The position numbers were made by a program, and so were the translations under genes. From Blasia pusilla (taxonomy: Eukaryota > Marchantiophyta > Marchantiopsida > Blasiales), in the NCBI GenBank assembly GCA_050084515.1, contig CM114271.1, forward strand, positions 27,528,001 through 27,592,000: a DNA stretch of 64,000 nt, in the 5' to 3' direction. Shown here piece after piece: positions 32,345-44,276 of the stretch. The notes below the pieces were generated by a model. The model worked only from the letters and a program-made list of their open reading frames with translations. It had not been told where the DNA came from and ran no database searches. The number at the start of each line of letters is the position of its first letter. Position 1 is the first letter of the stretch.

Positions 32345-34260
32345 GACTTATACTTTTGGGGTTATCTAGATCTTGGAATCATCTACTTACAAGGTTTTCA
32401 ATCCGTACCTTATTCATTCCAAATACATCAATATGTTGGGTCAATTTTTTATGATCTGTCATGTGGAAATCCAACAAACAGATCATATTCCAAACTAGTT
32501 TTAAGTCTCTTCTAATTCTTTTGGGACTTGAGCTCTTCTGTAGTTCCAACATGTGTTGGGTCATGCTCCTCTACGTCACAACTATTACCATTTTATTACT
32601 AAGGATAAGTGCAATGGGATGGTTCCGTTGCAAGTCTTATTTTGTAAAGAGTTGCTCTCTTGTACGTAAGTCCAATTTGTGAATCTAGGTAGCATTGCAA
32701 TTTTGGACACTTGTAGAAGAGTTGCAAGATGCATATATGGGTCAAACTTGCTATGGGGCCACACTTTGCGGCTCCGTAAACTCCCAAAGTGCAACTTTTG
32801 AGACTCGCAAGGGGATCGCAAAGGACTTGAATATGATGGTGGTTCCATGGAATGCACTATAAGACTATCTATGAGAGAGGTGGGATCCTCAATTTGGTCA
32901 AGTGATATTGTGCTTGCTAGGAGATTGGGAATACACCAAAGAGTCAGGATGGTGATGTGGTCAGGCGCGAGTGCAACAAGATGCAAGAGAATTTTTTTCT
33001 TGTTGCTTCCTTGTACGAGAGATCTACGCTTGGTTGGAGTAAGTAAAAGTGGGAGTTTGGCCGTAGTATCTCCTAAAATATCAAAATCCATATCTACATA
33101 CGGGTGGACTGACAATGGCAGGTAGAGGCACCATGTTTGCCTCAAGTGTCTAATTTTGAACTTGAGGTGGTGTACCTTCACTTGGGGATCTAGTGACTCC
33201 AAGGTTGATATGAGATGCTTGAGTGCTTAACGTTGACTAGTCAACCTCGAACTCAAGGGGAGTTAGTGATGGAGGTAGCATGGATCGGATAAATGACATT
33301 ACAATCTTGTGGAGTAACATAGAATAATCCGCCCAAGTTGACCTGAAAGGTCGCATTATGTTTCTTCCCCTCATGTCCCCTCAATCATAGAAGCAATTTT
33401 TACAAGTATCTTGCGTCGTTGGTTGCCAAGTCTACGTCAGAGGAAAGGATAGAGAAAAATGTGCAAGTTACGCGCATGGAGGAGCATTTAACCTGCCTCT
33501 CCAAGCACAAGGAGACAATATATACACAACTCTAATTTCCCTATGATGAAGGGTAGTATCGAGAATCCTTGCGATGGAGGCGGAATTGGGTGGTGAGGCA
33601 ATAGCGGCTCCATAGGTGGACTGAGTGCACGCGCAAGAAAGTTGGGGTCCTTAGGAACATCATGTTGAGTACCTCATGCTATTCACCAACATTTGAGGCA
33701 AAGACATTTCTTCTCTTGATGGTAGACATTTTTATGTGTGGCACATGCAAGTGTGTATTGTGTGGGTAGACCAACAACTTGCATATCGACAATGCGTCCA
33801 AAACAGCATTATGTTTGATTTTTTGAATGGCACATGGACATCTCTAGAATGCATGCGGACCATGATATATTGCTTTACTTCCGTATAGTGATAGCGGCTT
33901 GTGAGGTGGTGCGAGAGGCTTTTGCGGTAGAGAAGTGAGAGGCATGGGTGTTGGATACTCTATTACCTGCGAACTACATGGTTGCATCATGGGTGTCAAT
34001 CTTGTTGAGGGATTTGGCACTATGGTGTAGTATAAGATGCCTATAGCCGATGCCAGTGTTTGGGCATTGATTGGCTTGGATCTGATTGCCAAATCAGATC
34101 ATTCACATGGTGACTTCCAAGGTGAGGAGGAGCAGGAAGCGAGTCTGGATAATGAGGAGATAAATCTTACTAAGCGTTTAGCCGCTCTAAGGAAAAGTAG
34201 GAGATCCTCCTTTGATAGTGGATTGGGTAGAGGTCTTGGGCCTATTCGTTGAAGGCAACA
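32345..34260. other. No recognised gene
   Basis: The longest frame is 205 codons on the minus strand (32585-33202, starting MESLDPQVKVHHLKFKIRHL). It shows no domain, signal peptide or repeat I recognise, and overlapping frames on the other strand are nearly as long in part, so it may be chance. Another 188-codon minus-strand frame lies at 34099-34665. Both are left as unassigned. Confidence 0.35.
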
Positions 34261-37200
34261 AAGTTTAAGATCTAGCATTACTAGCCCTACTAAGTCGAGT
34301 ATTAGGTTATCACGTGGCCGGAAAATGCCCTTAGGGACTTCTTCAAAAACCAAACCTTCTACAAGTTGTTCAATTCCTTGCATGCATGGCACATTAGGTG
34401 TAGGGCATTCTATAAATAGGCCTTGTGACTTGAGTTTTGCTATTGTAAAAAATTTCATCAATCTACAATTTTTTTGACATCTATCGTAGGTTTTCAATCC
34501 ACTTATATAACTTGACACAATGAATGTATGATTAAAATTTATGGAAGAGAAAAAAATTGTGGGTAAATTTATGAAAAATACCAAATTTTGTCTTATGGAA
34601 AAAACTATTTTTCGGCTTTGACGCAAGTTTGAAGATTTGCAACTACAAAGAGCTAAAAATTGCAAGTGTTTTGTGAGTTCTCTATGACCTTCTTGCCGCT
34701 TGGTTATCGGTCCCTTGTGAAATTTTGTGGCTCATTTACAAGTGTAATATAATGGGACTTCAAATATGTGTTTCAGCCGCAAAGTGTGAGTCCATTGTGT
34801 CCGCTTAACCCTCGTTAATTCGTTAATAACTTGGGGTTTCATTATTTATATAGAATTCTCTTGGGCTTTAGCTCTCGACCAAAGAGAGAGGCACGTATGC
34901 TCGACCCAAACCTTCGTTTTATGTTCTATAGGTTGAGACTTAATGTAGTCAGCTACCGATATCCGAGCCGCTCGGTCCTTTTTATCCTACTACCAAATGT
35001 ACTTGAGCACTTAAAAATCTATGACTTTGATTCAATGGAAATCTATTGCAGATTTAAAGCGACCTTACGGCTCCTAGGACTCGCAACGGGACCCCAAATG
35101 AAGTATTTTTTGAGATGACCATTAAGGCTCATGTCTCTCTTCTATAATTCATGTCTCATCTTTGTAGAGTTTGACCTCTTCTCCTCTTTTCTTCACCCCA
35201 AAGCACTCCCAACCTTGAGCTTTGCAAGTAGAAGTCATCGATTGAGTCTCAAAGACTCAATCGATTGCGCATTCCAAAGGTAGCCGAGAAGCCGCCAAGC
35301 GCTAATTGGATTGAGTCTTACCAAATGCATTTTGTCTCTCTAGGAAGCCTCTTCCCCAAGCCTTCACCGATCTCCCCAAGTTGCTTTCCTATATCCGGGT
35401 GCATCAATTATTTCCTACAGCTGTGCCCCAAACGATACCTTAGTTCAAACTTAAAACACAACCAAATAAGCATCATGGATTCATGGTTAGTCCCTTGTTC
35501 ATCGACTTTAGTGGGTAGGGAGAGAGAGTTTAGGGTAGAGACCCTTAGATACTTCTTGGGTTCTCCATGGGATCCCCACCTTCCTCATTATCCACCTTGG
35601 GCCCTTGATTCCCCCCCTCCAATCCAAATGTGGTTTGCAACCCACGAATCCACAATTGACTAGTTATCCTTCAAGATGGTTTGGCGGAGTCTTCTTGTAG
35701 ATTCTACAACTTCTAGCTCCCCAAACATATCTTTGAGCTTGGGCTCCAGTTTTGTGTGTCTCTTGGCTAGCCCCTACCTACCTTGAGTTGCATTGTTTGG
35801 TATCTCATAGTTGTATTGCCGCTCATCGTGTTTCATGATAAGTCTCATGGCGTCTCGCCCATCTTGACTCCTCATGTGTCTCTTGCTTCTCACCCTTAGC
35901 TTGACTTGGAGCTTGGATCAAGATTCTTACATCCTGCTTGCCTTGCCCTCATCCCCACAAGTAGTTATGCCGCTTTCTCACCTAAGGCTAGTCTCAAGGC
36001 GCTTGCCCATATTGCCTAGCTTACATTAGTCTCGTTTTGGTGCCTCTACTCTCTTGAACGTTGATCTTATATGCCACGGAGGATTCGTTCACTAGGTCAC
36101 GCTCTCCTTATTGATTTACACCCAAACATACTCACATAAGCCACGGTTTGAGTCAACCAGCCTTGCATGTCTTGAGTCTTGGGCTATCCTTCAAGCTCAA
36201 CCAATCTAGATAGGGTCAGATATATACCAACCTATCCCCTCACTCTTCAACACAGAAAAGTCCTTTGAGACTTTGGAAAGACTTCCTTGATGGTTTAGGA
36301 ACCTAAAACGTTGCTAGCGCGCCTAGCGATCCCAACTTCCCAATGGACCTTAAATGAGTCTCTAATGCCATTTTACTCATCCCAAATGCATCTTGGGTCA
36401 AGCCGTTATGACCTCAAACATGGAGAATCCCCCAACGCTAAGTCAAGTTCCGAGCCAAGTTGCAATCCCCTTGGTGCCCAAGTCTTGTGGGACTTGAGCT
36501 CTTCTTAAGTTCCTCTTGATGTTTGGTCTTTTCTGCTAGGTCATGACCTTCATTATTTGAGACGCCCATCAGGGCTCATGTCTTGGTTTTGCAACTCATG
36601 TCTCGCTTGTGAGACTTTGACATGATCCCATCCTAGTGTGAGCCCACTAGAGTTTTGATGTTCGGCTTTGGTGCGCGCGTTTGGTTATATAATTATGAGA
36701 GTCACAACATGTGCGGCCATTCCTAGTCTCATGATTGACTACCTAGTCTAGGTTCTCATTTTTGTGGGTCATACGGAGGTCTTTCCTCCTTAAACCTACA
36801 ATCAAGACTTGCTTCTTGGATCCCGCCAGCATAAGCACCATAAACTTAGCTATTTGCGATGCTCTGTAGTAAGACTTTGATGTGTTTTCATCCTAGTGTG
36901 AACCAAGTAGAATTCTGATGTTCCACGTTGACAACTTGGCAAGCATATGGTTATGACGGTCTTGAAAGTATATATGCGAAGTTCAAATTCCAAGTAATAA
37001 CTTGGGTTCAAAAGGGATGAAAGTGTAATATGGAATTGGAAGAGGTGAAAAAAATAAAATAAATTTGGAATACCACTAACGTGAGTGGAGCATCAAAGAT
37101 ACTATATATTTTCTTACTAAAAAAGACTTGCATGAATGTATAGCATATTTGAAAAATATACATACATTTCATGTAATTTTTTCACTTGAGATTATTCAAT

Positions 37201-38757
37201 TTTTTAGATTGTTAGGAATTTACAAGTCACCACTCAACTAGAGGAGCACAAAAAGCAATGCAAATGGGCAAAGGATGTCAAGCTTCTAAGACATGAAATG
37301 ACTTCCAATAGAGCAAAGTTAAGTGGATAAAATGTAAATCCAATCATGATAGTGGCAGATTTGGCTAGGAGGGCAATAGGGGATAGAGGCATCCAATGTC
37401 CATTCTCGAGGTTCAATCTACCCTACCTATGATATAGTCTTATAGTGAAAAAGGTATGTTAGCCCACTCACTCTCCCAAGGAATCATATGAAAAATAAAT
37501 AAATAAATATTTAGCTACTATTTTGTATTCGAGTGAGGGTATTGGAGGACATAAGGATGCATAAACCTTCCATTCAAGAACTCAATGAATAGTAGCTCAA
37601 GTGATAGAGAGGCCACACAATTAGGACATGTTAGTAGGATGATGAAAGTTTCTCACAAAGTTCTCGACCATCATAGCTTCACTTACACTAATCTAACTCA
37701 TTATCTCCACAAGGTAAATCACAAGTTGTACTTGAAATCTAATACCCTTAATGAAAAGAGAGAAGTGGAGGAATAGAAATCAAATAGATAATTCGAAAGG
37801 TAGGAGATAAAATGTGGGTCGCACGTTTCGTGGTTTAGGGTTTTTGATGTTTGGTTTCTCACTGCCATGCCCGTTGCCACATGGCTACATGTTCACAATT
37901 GCAAACTTACTCAAACATACTCAATAAAATTTTCCCAATATTTTGACGGGTTTTCACATGTTTAGCTACATTCTTTGACCAATCTTCTTGATTTCTCTCC
38001 GCGTTCATACTAGACTATAACATCGATTTCCCTAGCACTCATCTACTATTCCAACATTAAGTCTCTAGAAGCAAGTCCTAGGGAATAATGAATTATGCTT
38101 ATTTCCATGTCCTTTCGAATTAACAAGCCTATACAACGTAAGCATTTGGATTATCTATAGAGAGAATTGGATCTCCTAGTTGCACATAGTGAATATCCCA
38201 TCCTTCTCTTACCTTTCTCCTTTAAAGTCATAGTAAAAAAAATACATGAAACCAAGGACACATGATTGCCCACCCATATCAATAGTGCACACATACCTTA
38301 AGGGAATCGAGATTCTAACACTCTATCTCATACCAAACCATAAAAGTGAAAGTTTTGCAAAGGCTCAACATGATAAATATAGATCTTAAAAGCCATTGTC
38401 TTCCCAAAATATAGCCCAAATTGATAACTTGCTCACATAACTACATGTGACTTTTCATAAAATCAACATGTCATTTGACCCAAAATAGGAAAATAGATAT
38501 TTTTTTAGAAGTAAAGATTATGAGTGAAGAGAACTATAACTAACCTTATTCAACCACTAAAAATGTTTTTATAATCTACTTTTTTTTGGGTTCCTTATAC
38601 CATTCATAAGATAACTTTCGTTTTCTACTAACTATGTTATTAAGAAATGTCCATGATGACCTTCCATGGATGCGCAACAACTTCCAATAGTCAAAGTGGT
38701 TGGACCTACCATCAATCTTTTTTCTCGTGAACGCCAAGATATGATCATCACCTCATG
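34261..38757. other. Repeat-derived, non-coding DNA
   Basis: Mixed AT-rich DNA with fragments resembling R2 (about 35490-35640 and 36310-36480, for example CAATGGACCTTAAATGAG and CTTGTGGGACTTGAGCTC). No open frame here showed recognisable motifs. Several segments (TGATGTTC(C/G)...TTTGG, around 36640 and 36910) are loosely repeated. Confidence 0.4.
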
Positions 38758-38849
38758 GAGATAATTGCTTAAGAGGCCCCCTTGGGAACCATTTCCCCTA
38801 TAGCAACCCTCTAAGAACTCTCATAGGTCAAGCTTTATCGTGCCACCTA

Positions 38850-39214
38850 ATCAATGTTGCACACAGAAAAAGTCCCTATCCGTGGACTTATGTCTGTTCT
38901 AGGGATGGACATGTTCCTACGGGCCCAGGTTTATGTTTCTAGCCCTGCCCAAAACATAGACTTGGGATTGGTCATCCATCACCCAGTCAAGCAACCCAAA
39001 GCCCATTCTTGCCACCCATTTTGTAGCCTCCATAGAGCTTGTGGAGACGCACATTGAGCCCATGTCTCGCCCATATCTAGCTAGTGTCAGCCCTCGTAGG
39101 GCTTGTAGAAGGCTCACAAAGAACTATCCATATGCGTCAACCATGGGCCTTGAGCTTGCCCTCTACGGAGCCTATAGGCCTTAGAGCCCATCCTCTAGAG
39201 CCCATTGCCCGCCT
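38850..39214. repeat. Repeat R1 fragment
   Basis: TGTTGCACACAGAAAAAGTC followed by GTGGACTTATGTCTGTTCTA at the left matches R1. The body carries GGGCCC, GAGCCCA and TAGAGCCCA repeats. The right end is lost at the junction with the gypsy block. Confidence 0.45.
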
Positions 39215-39660
39215 CTATGGTGGACCAACTTGGTGCCCCATGCGGTGTTACAGAGGGCGTATGCGAGAGTGGAGCGCCCCTCCCATTTGTTAGTGGATTC
39301 CATTCTGGATCCAGATCGTCGTTCACAGGCAATGAGGCACAATGATCGACCATCGTTGATTGTGGTCAATAGGGTACGCAAGCCGCGGGCAGCCTTTCCC
39401 ACATTTGTGAGTTTTCCGGCTTCCTATGCATACAAGGAGGCCGGTCCTGGCTTGGTTTGGGATGACCAGGTTCAGAGGTTGGTGGAGCCCAACGCCGACG
39501 AGAGAGAGCGGGCGATGGGATTTCCCACAAGAGTGACGGCAGTACCGTAAGTAGCAGAGGCATCACGACGCCATGTCTATGATCAGACGATGGACCTCAA
39601 CTGCTTGACATGGATCTTCAGCTTGGGAGTGGCTGAGCAGCATCGGATGAGATCGCGACA
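39215..39660 (+). pseudogene. Cytosine-C5-methyltransferase-like C-terminal segment in a gypsy element
   Basis: One frame reads LWWTNLVPHAVLQRAYARVE, then RPSHLLVDSILDPDRR, FPTFVSFPASYAYKEAGPGL, VEPNADERERAMGFPT, a stop (TAA near 39550), and RHVYDQTMDLNCLTWIFSLG. The block E-x4-ER-x-x-x-MGFP followed by a (G/D)-x-(A/T)-MDLN segment resembles motifs IX and X of cytosine-C5 methyltransferases (LTxRExxRLxGFP ... GNA-x-x). The start resembles the motif VIII region (an R-x-R-x-x-W-T-N-type segment). It sits between protease and RT, where methyltransferase domains are reported in some gypsy retrotransposons of charophyte algae. Motifs I, IV (PCQ) and VI (ENV) are absent, so it is a non-catalytic remnant. 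A second copy is at 47270-47633. Confidence 0.5.
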
Positions 39661-40066
39661 GATCACAGCGGTTGCGTTGGTAAGCCCCATGCCTACCGAG
39701 ACGATGGGGGCAGTGGCTGGGGGCGAGAGCCGAGGAGATCGATACACTAGGGGAGATCGGGAGAGACACCCTTGGACTTCTTGGGATGTTTTGCAGGTAT
39801 GCCAGGAGATGTACGCCACAACATCAAGGGTGGTTCCGGGCACTGCATGTGGAGGAGATCAGAGTTTGCAGTTGGCTGCAGGAGAGCGGTCGAGTTTCGT
39901 TGTTCGAGATGGGGTTGCACCATAGCAACCACCGATATCTGCGCCGGAGAGTCCTACTGTAGTCACCATGGAGACTTGGGAGCCAGATATGGGCCCTAAG
40001 TTGACAGGAGGAGAGCCGCGCCGAATACATCACTTCCTCAGGACTTCTAGGAGCTGCTTTGCGTTT
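39661..40066 (+). pseudogene. Gypsy linker between methyltransferase-like segment and RT
   Basis: Sequence collinear with 48910-49062 in the second gypsy copy at its left part (GCGTTGGT(A/G)AGCCCCATGCC). No domain is recognised. The polyprotein is broken by stops and probably one or more frameshifts. Confidence 0.45.
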
Positions 40067-40350
40067 AGCATGGAGGATTTAGGTACGCTGAAGGTACCGG
40101 GGATCCGCATTGAGTTGTCGAGTGATACGCCGATCTTCCGACAACCCTACAGGTACAATGATATGGAGAGGGCTCTGATTCAGAGTAGGAGCCAAGACTT
40201 GGTTGGAGCATGGAGGATTTAGGTACGCTGAAGGGACCGGGGATCCGCATTGAGTTGTCGAGTGATACGCCGATCTTCCGACAACCCTACAGGTACAATG
40301 ATATGGAGAGGGCTCTGATTCAGAGTAGGAGCCAAGACTTGGAGGAGAGT
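40067..40350 (+). repeat. 142-bp tandem duplication at the RT start
   Basis: AGCATGGAGGATTTAGGTAC begins at 40067 and again at 40209. The two units are nearly identical and encode the RT entry segment (PGIRIELSSDTPIFRQPYRY, NDMERALIQSR). As 142 is not a multiple of three, the duplication shifts the frame and by itself disrupts the polyprotein. Confidence 0.85.
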
Positions 40351-41200
40351 ATGCATTTGCCACTATCATGCCCGCCAAGAAGGATGTGCATGGCAACTAG
40401 ACGAATAGGCAGATATGTGCGGATTACCGACCTATCAATCGGTAGATGAAGTTCGATAGGTATGCCATGCCCACCCCTGAGGAACTCTTTGATGCGATTG
40501 GTCACGCAAAGTTCTTCAGTTCATTGGATTTGCGAGTCGGATACCATCAATTGCCTATCAGATTGGAGGACAGGAAGAAGACGGCATTTTGGGGCATCGA
40601 TCCTCACGGCAAGGATTGTTTGTACCAATGGCGGTTCTTACCATTTGGATTAAAGAATGCCCCGGTTGAGTTTTAGAGGGTCATGGATAGGATCTTGGCT
40701 GGTTTGGATTTTGCTAGGTGTTATATTGATGACATCGTAGTCTTTAGCCCCACGGTTGAGGAGCATGAGCGACATCTAGAGGAGGTGTTTCGACGATTGC
40801 AATTACATGGGTTGAAGCTACATCCAGGCAAGTGCAAGTTCTTCTATGACCAGATTGAGTACTTGGGTCATACGATATATCCAGGGGGCCTTGGTGTTCA
40901 GCAGACGAAGGTAGAAGTTATCTCACGCATTCCATTCCCTATAGATGTGAGCCGTGTTCGCGCATTCATGGGATTGGCGATACGTCAAGGGATTAAGTTC
41001 GATTGCAAAGCCGCTGACCTTGCTGATCAAGGTGGATCACGAGTGGCACTGGGGGGATGAGCAGAGAGTGAGCATTTCAATTGTTGAAGGACAGGTCGAC
41101 GTCTGCACCCATCTTGAGGAGATCGATCAGGGGGGCGTCCTTTCCATTGCACACAGATTGGAGCATGTTGGGGCTTGGAGAGGTGCTCACCCAACATGAT
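40209..41200 (+). pseudogene. Ty3/gypsy reverse transcriptase
   Basis: Blocks in order: PIFRQPYRYNDMERALIQSR, FDRYAMPTPEELFDAIGHAK, FFSSLDLRVGYHQLPIRLED, WRFLPFGLKNAPVEF, the catalytic YIDD at 40722-40733 (CYIDDIVVFSPTVEEHERHL), GLKLHPGKCKFFYDQIEYLG. This is the canonical gypsy order. Stops at 40449 and 40676 and a frameshift near 40970 break the frame, otherwise well preserved. Confidence 0.9.
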
Positions 41201-41520
41201 AATGAGGGTAGAGAGTTCGTGGTGGCTTACGCTAGCCGCTTGAATAATGCTGTAGAGGCGAAGAACAACTCGTATGAGGGTGAGTGCTTGGCTGCAGTGT
41301 GGGCTGTCGTGCATTTCAGGTGTTACTAATTCGGCAACCCCTTTACCATCATCACTGATCATCAACAACTGAAGTGGTTGATGGAGTCCGACAAGCTTAC
41401 ATGGAAGCTTGTGAGATGGGCTGTGTTGTTGCAAGAGTATGATTTTGAGGTGGTACATAGACCTGGGACGCTCAACCAAGATGCAGATGGGTTGAGTTGT
41501 AACCCATGCCCGAGTCATCG
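41081..41520 (+). pseudogene. Ty3/gypsy RNase H
   Basis: LGEVLTQHDNEGREFVVAYA, SRLNNAVEAKNNSYEGECLA, AVWAVVHFRCY, a stop, then FTIITDHQQLKWLMESDKLT and PGTLNQDADGLSCNPCP. This is the gypsy RNase H with its tail preceding integrase. One stop (near 41329) is present. Confidence 0.85.
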
Positions 41521-41859
41521 AGGTGCGACTGGTGCTCGATGGCATAGAGAGAGTGATGAGGAGTCAGTGCCAGGATGGCACGCATCAGCCTATTTAGGCA
41601 TGTTGGCTATGGAGAGCCAGAGTGTGGAGACTTCGATGGAGAGGTCTAGTGGAGAGTCCTTGGATCCCGAGGCCAGTGAGGAGACCACAAGTGGACGAGA
41701 TATTCGTGATGATGGAGTAGTCTTGGAGGACCTTCGTACTGGTAGCGTTGCGAGCATCGTGGGTGCTAGAGAGCGCAATCGGATCCTACAGCGGGCCAGA
41801 CAGTTCCGTTGGGAGGGGACATATGTTTTGAGGGTTTGGGAAGATGGCAGAGTATGCGT

Positions 41860-42846
41860 AGTGCCACATCCTTTGCAGAGAGCAGGACTAGTGCAGCATG
41901 CCCACGAGGAGTTGGGTCACTTTGGGGTGAAGCGGATGTACAACTTGCTCCAGATTTAGTGTTGGTGGCGAGGCATGCAGACTGACGTTTAGTAGTTTGT
42001 TGCCAGGTGTATGATCGGGTCCGGGCATCGTTCAATGCTGTGACTCCATAGTTGCATCCATTACCGATCATGGGCTTAGGGTATAGACGGAGTTTGGATT
42101 TTGTAGGACTTTTTCCTTTGACAGAGCGTCACAGTCGTTATGTGTTGGTGATGGTCCAGCACTTCTCAAAGTGGATCGAGTTGGTTGCATTGCGTGACAA
42201 AGCGAGTGAGGGAGTAGCTAATGCCTTCCTTGACTGAGTGCTGAGTCATTATGGCCTATTGGCTAAGGTGTTGACAGACCATGGTACCGAGTTTCGCGGT
42301 GAGTTCCAGACCTTGTGTGATCAGGCGCTGATCGACCACCCCACGACTTCGCGAGATCATCCTAAGGCAGATGGATTAGCGGAGAGAGTTGTGCAGACGG
42401 TGAAGAGGGGTTTACGCAAGTATGGCTTGCAGAGAGGTCATCTAGGAGATTGGGACCTCAAGTTGCCATGGTTGGCAATGGGATACAGATTCAGCAGGCA
42501 TGCATCCTTACCGTCTTTTGCACCGTACTTGCTACTTTATGGCCAAGAGCCAGATTTATCTACGGCCATTCGTCGAGATGTTGGTGAGGTGTTGGACCTT
42601 GATGACCCAAATGTATGGATGCGAGCATGTTCTCAAAGGGTTGAGTTGTTTCGGAGAGTGATGCCCATGGCATTTGAGAACTTGGCGATTGCGCAACATC
42701 AGGATATGTTGAGGTATGCGACTATTCGGGGTGATGGTTATCGACCAACTATCCGGCGGTTCCATCAAGGAGATTATGTCTACTTGCAGCACACGACACC
42801 GACGATATTGGATGTGACTATAGGGCGCTATCCTGAGAGTGCGTGA
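41860..42846 (+). pseudogene. Ty3/gypsy integrase
   Basis: An N-terminal zinc-binding region is partly kept (HAHEELGHFGVKRMYNLLQI, then CWWRGM after a stop). The core shows the three catalytic contexts: SLDFVGLFPL, VLTDHGTEFRGEFQ and DHPKADGLAERVVQTVKRGL. Stops at 41959, about 41990 and 42237 interrupt it, and the segment 42238-42846 is open for 202 codons. Downstream of the core comes a beta-rich C-terminal part (PTIRRFHQGDYVYLQHTTPT). Confidence 0.9.
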
Positions 42847-43033
42847 CGTTTTGCCATCCGGTGTTCTCTTGCTAGAGGGACGCGATGGTATGGTATGGAA
42901 GGACCATGTGCGTAATTGTGCGCCATGTCACCTTCCTAATATTGATGGTACAGTAGATCCGAGCTTAGCAGTAGTTCCTGTAGGCTTGTGTGTATGTTGT
43001 GTGGTTCTGCTCGTGGTGCGGCCACGATGCTGA
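42836..43033 (+). pseudogene. Gypsy polyprotein C-terminal Cys-rich tail
   Basis: After a frame change the polyprotein ends LRVRDVLPSGVLLLEGRDGM, VWKDHVRNCAPCHLPNIDGT, VDPSLAVVPVGLCVCCVV. The HVRNCAPCHLP box with a later CVCC could bind zinc. I cannot name a domain. It directly follows the integrase C-terminal region, so it belongs to this family's polyprotein. Confidence 0.5.
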
Positions 43034-43318
43034 TCTATGATGGATGTTCGAGAGGTTGGCATATGGCATGTCTGACGCCACCTCTCACTAAGGTTCCTTG
43101 GAGATGATGGATGAGTGCTAGATGTACATAGCAGAGATACTAGGCATGTTTCGATTCCAAATTTTTCTGTGACATGGATGATAGGAAGGTGACTAACGAT
43201 GGGGCCAAATGAGCATCCGACCTTTCTGCTCTCAGCGTCCTAGAGATGTATGTCGTGGTAGGTAGGGATAGATGGCTATTTGGAGTTAGAGGGACCTAAC
43301 CACCAGCAGGGGGACGAT
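43034..43318 (+). other. Gypsy 3' untranslated region and purine tract
   Basis: Non-coding sequence between polyprotein and LTR sequence, ending with the purine-rich AGCAGGGGGACGA at 43305-43317, the likely plus-strand priming tract. Confidence 0.6.
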
Positions 43319-44276
43319 TGGAGATATTTTGGTACTTCTCGCCTATGTGTTTGGATGCCATGAGTTAGCATGGGATCATGCGTGTTTGTGTGTGTGTTTG
43401 GTGACAACGATGTATGTTGTGTAGCGATGTGTATGCGCACGACAACTGTCACGTTTTTTTGGATAGTTCGGTGAGATTTAGGAGAGCGCCTTTGTGAGTA
43501 GTGGAGGATAGGTTCAATAGGTCGAGGATGAATTGTTAGGGCCCTCGGGAAACCTGAGAGAGCAGGTTTCCCCTTTGTTTCGGTTCATTTGGAGCCATAT
43601 TGAGCAACTTACTATTTAGATAAGTACCATTTTCAGTATATTATCGAGTTTTTATTTTTGGTAAGTGGCCCTTGACCTCCTATATCTGGTCAAGAGCCAA
43701 GGAGGCTACTTGGGATAATAGGTTACCATGGAGAGCGCTTGGGAGAGGGAAGGGGTATACCTCAAGGAGAGAGAGCTTGAGAGCTCATACTCTCTTTGTT
43801 GAACCTCTTGGCATGAGGCAGTGGAGCTATGGTCCCTTGCCTTGTGAGTGTAACCCAAGCCTCTCGTTAGGAGAGTGGGTTTGGTTTGACATGAGAGAGA
43901 GTGCATAACTTTGAGAGCTATGGTGTGAGATGGTGTAGAGAGATATTGGATCTTACTTTAATTGGAGATATTTTAGTACTTCTTGTCTCGTTGTTTGGAT
44001 GCCATCAATTAACATGGGATTGTGTGTGTTTGTTTGTGTGTTCGGTGACAGCGATGTATATTGTGTAGCGATGTGTATGCACACGACAGAGAGCTTGAGA
44101 GCTCATTCTCTCTTTGTTGAACTTCTTGGTATGAGGCAGTGGAGCTATGGTCCCTTGCCTTGTGAGTGTAACCCAAGCCTCTCATTAGGAGAGTGGGTTT
44201 GGTTTGACATGAGAGAGAGTGCACACCATTGAGAGCTATGGTGTGAGATGGTGTAGAGAGAGATTGGATCTTACTT
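43319..44276 (+). repeat. Compound LTR block of the gypsy family
   Basis: Three LTR-derived parts lie in a row: a 126-bp module 43319-43444 (TGGAGATATTTTGG...GCGCACGACA), a full LTR-like unit 43447-44088 (TGTCACG...TTACTTTAATTGGAG...CACGACA), and a truncated internal piece 44089-44276 (AGAGCTTGAGAGCTC...GGATCTTACTT). The middle unit matches the solo LTR at 4029-4654 along its length. The arrangement may be an LTR-LTR tandem later trimmed by deletion. Confidence 0.75.

Noticed and set aside
32585-33202. 205-codon minus-strand frame considered as a gene
   Set aside because: No motif, start context or homologous copy in the window supports it.
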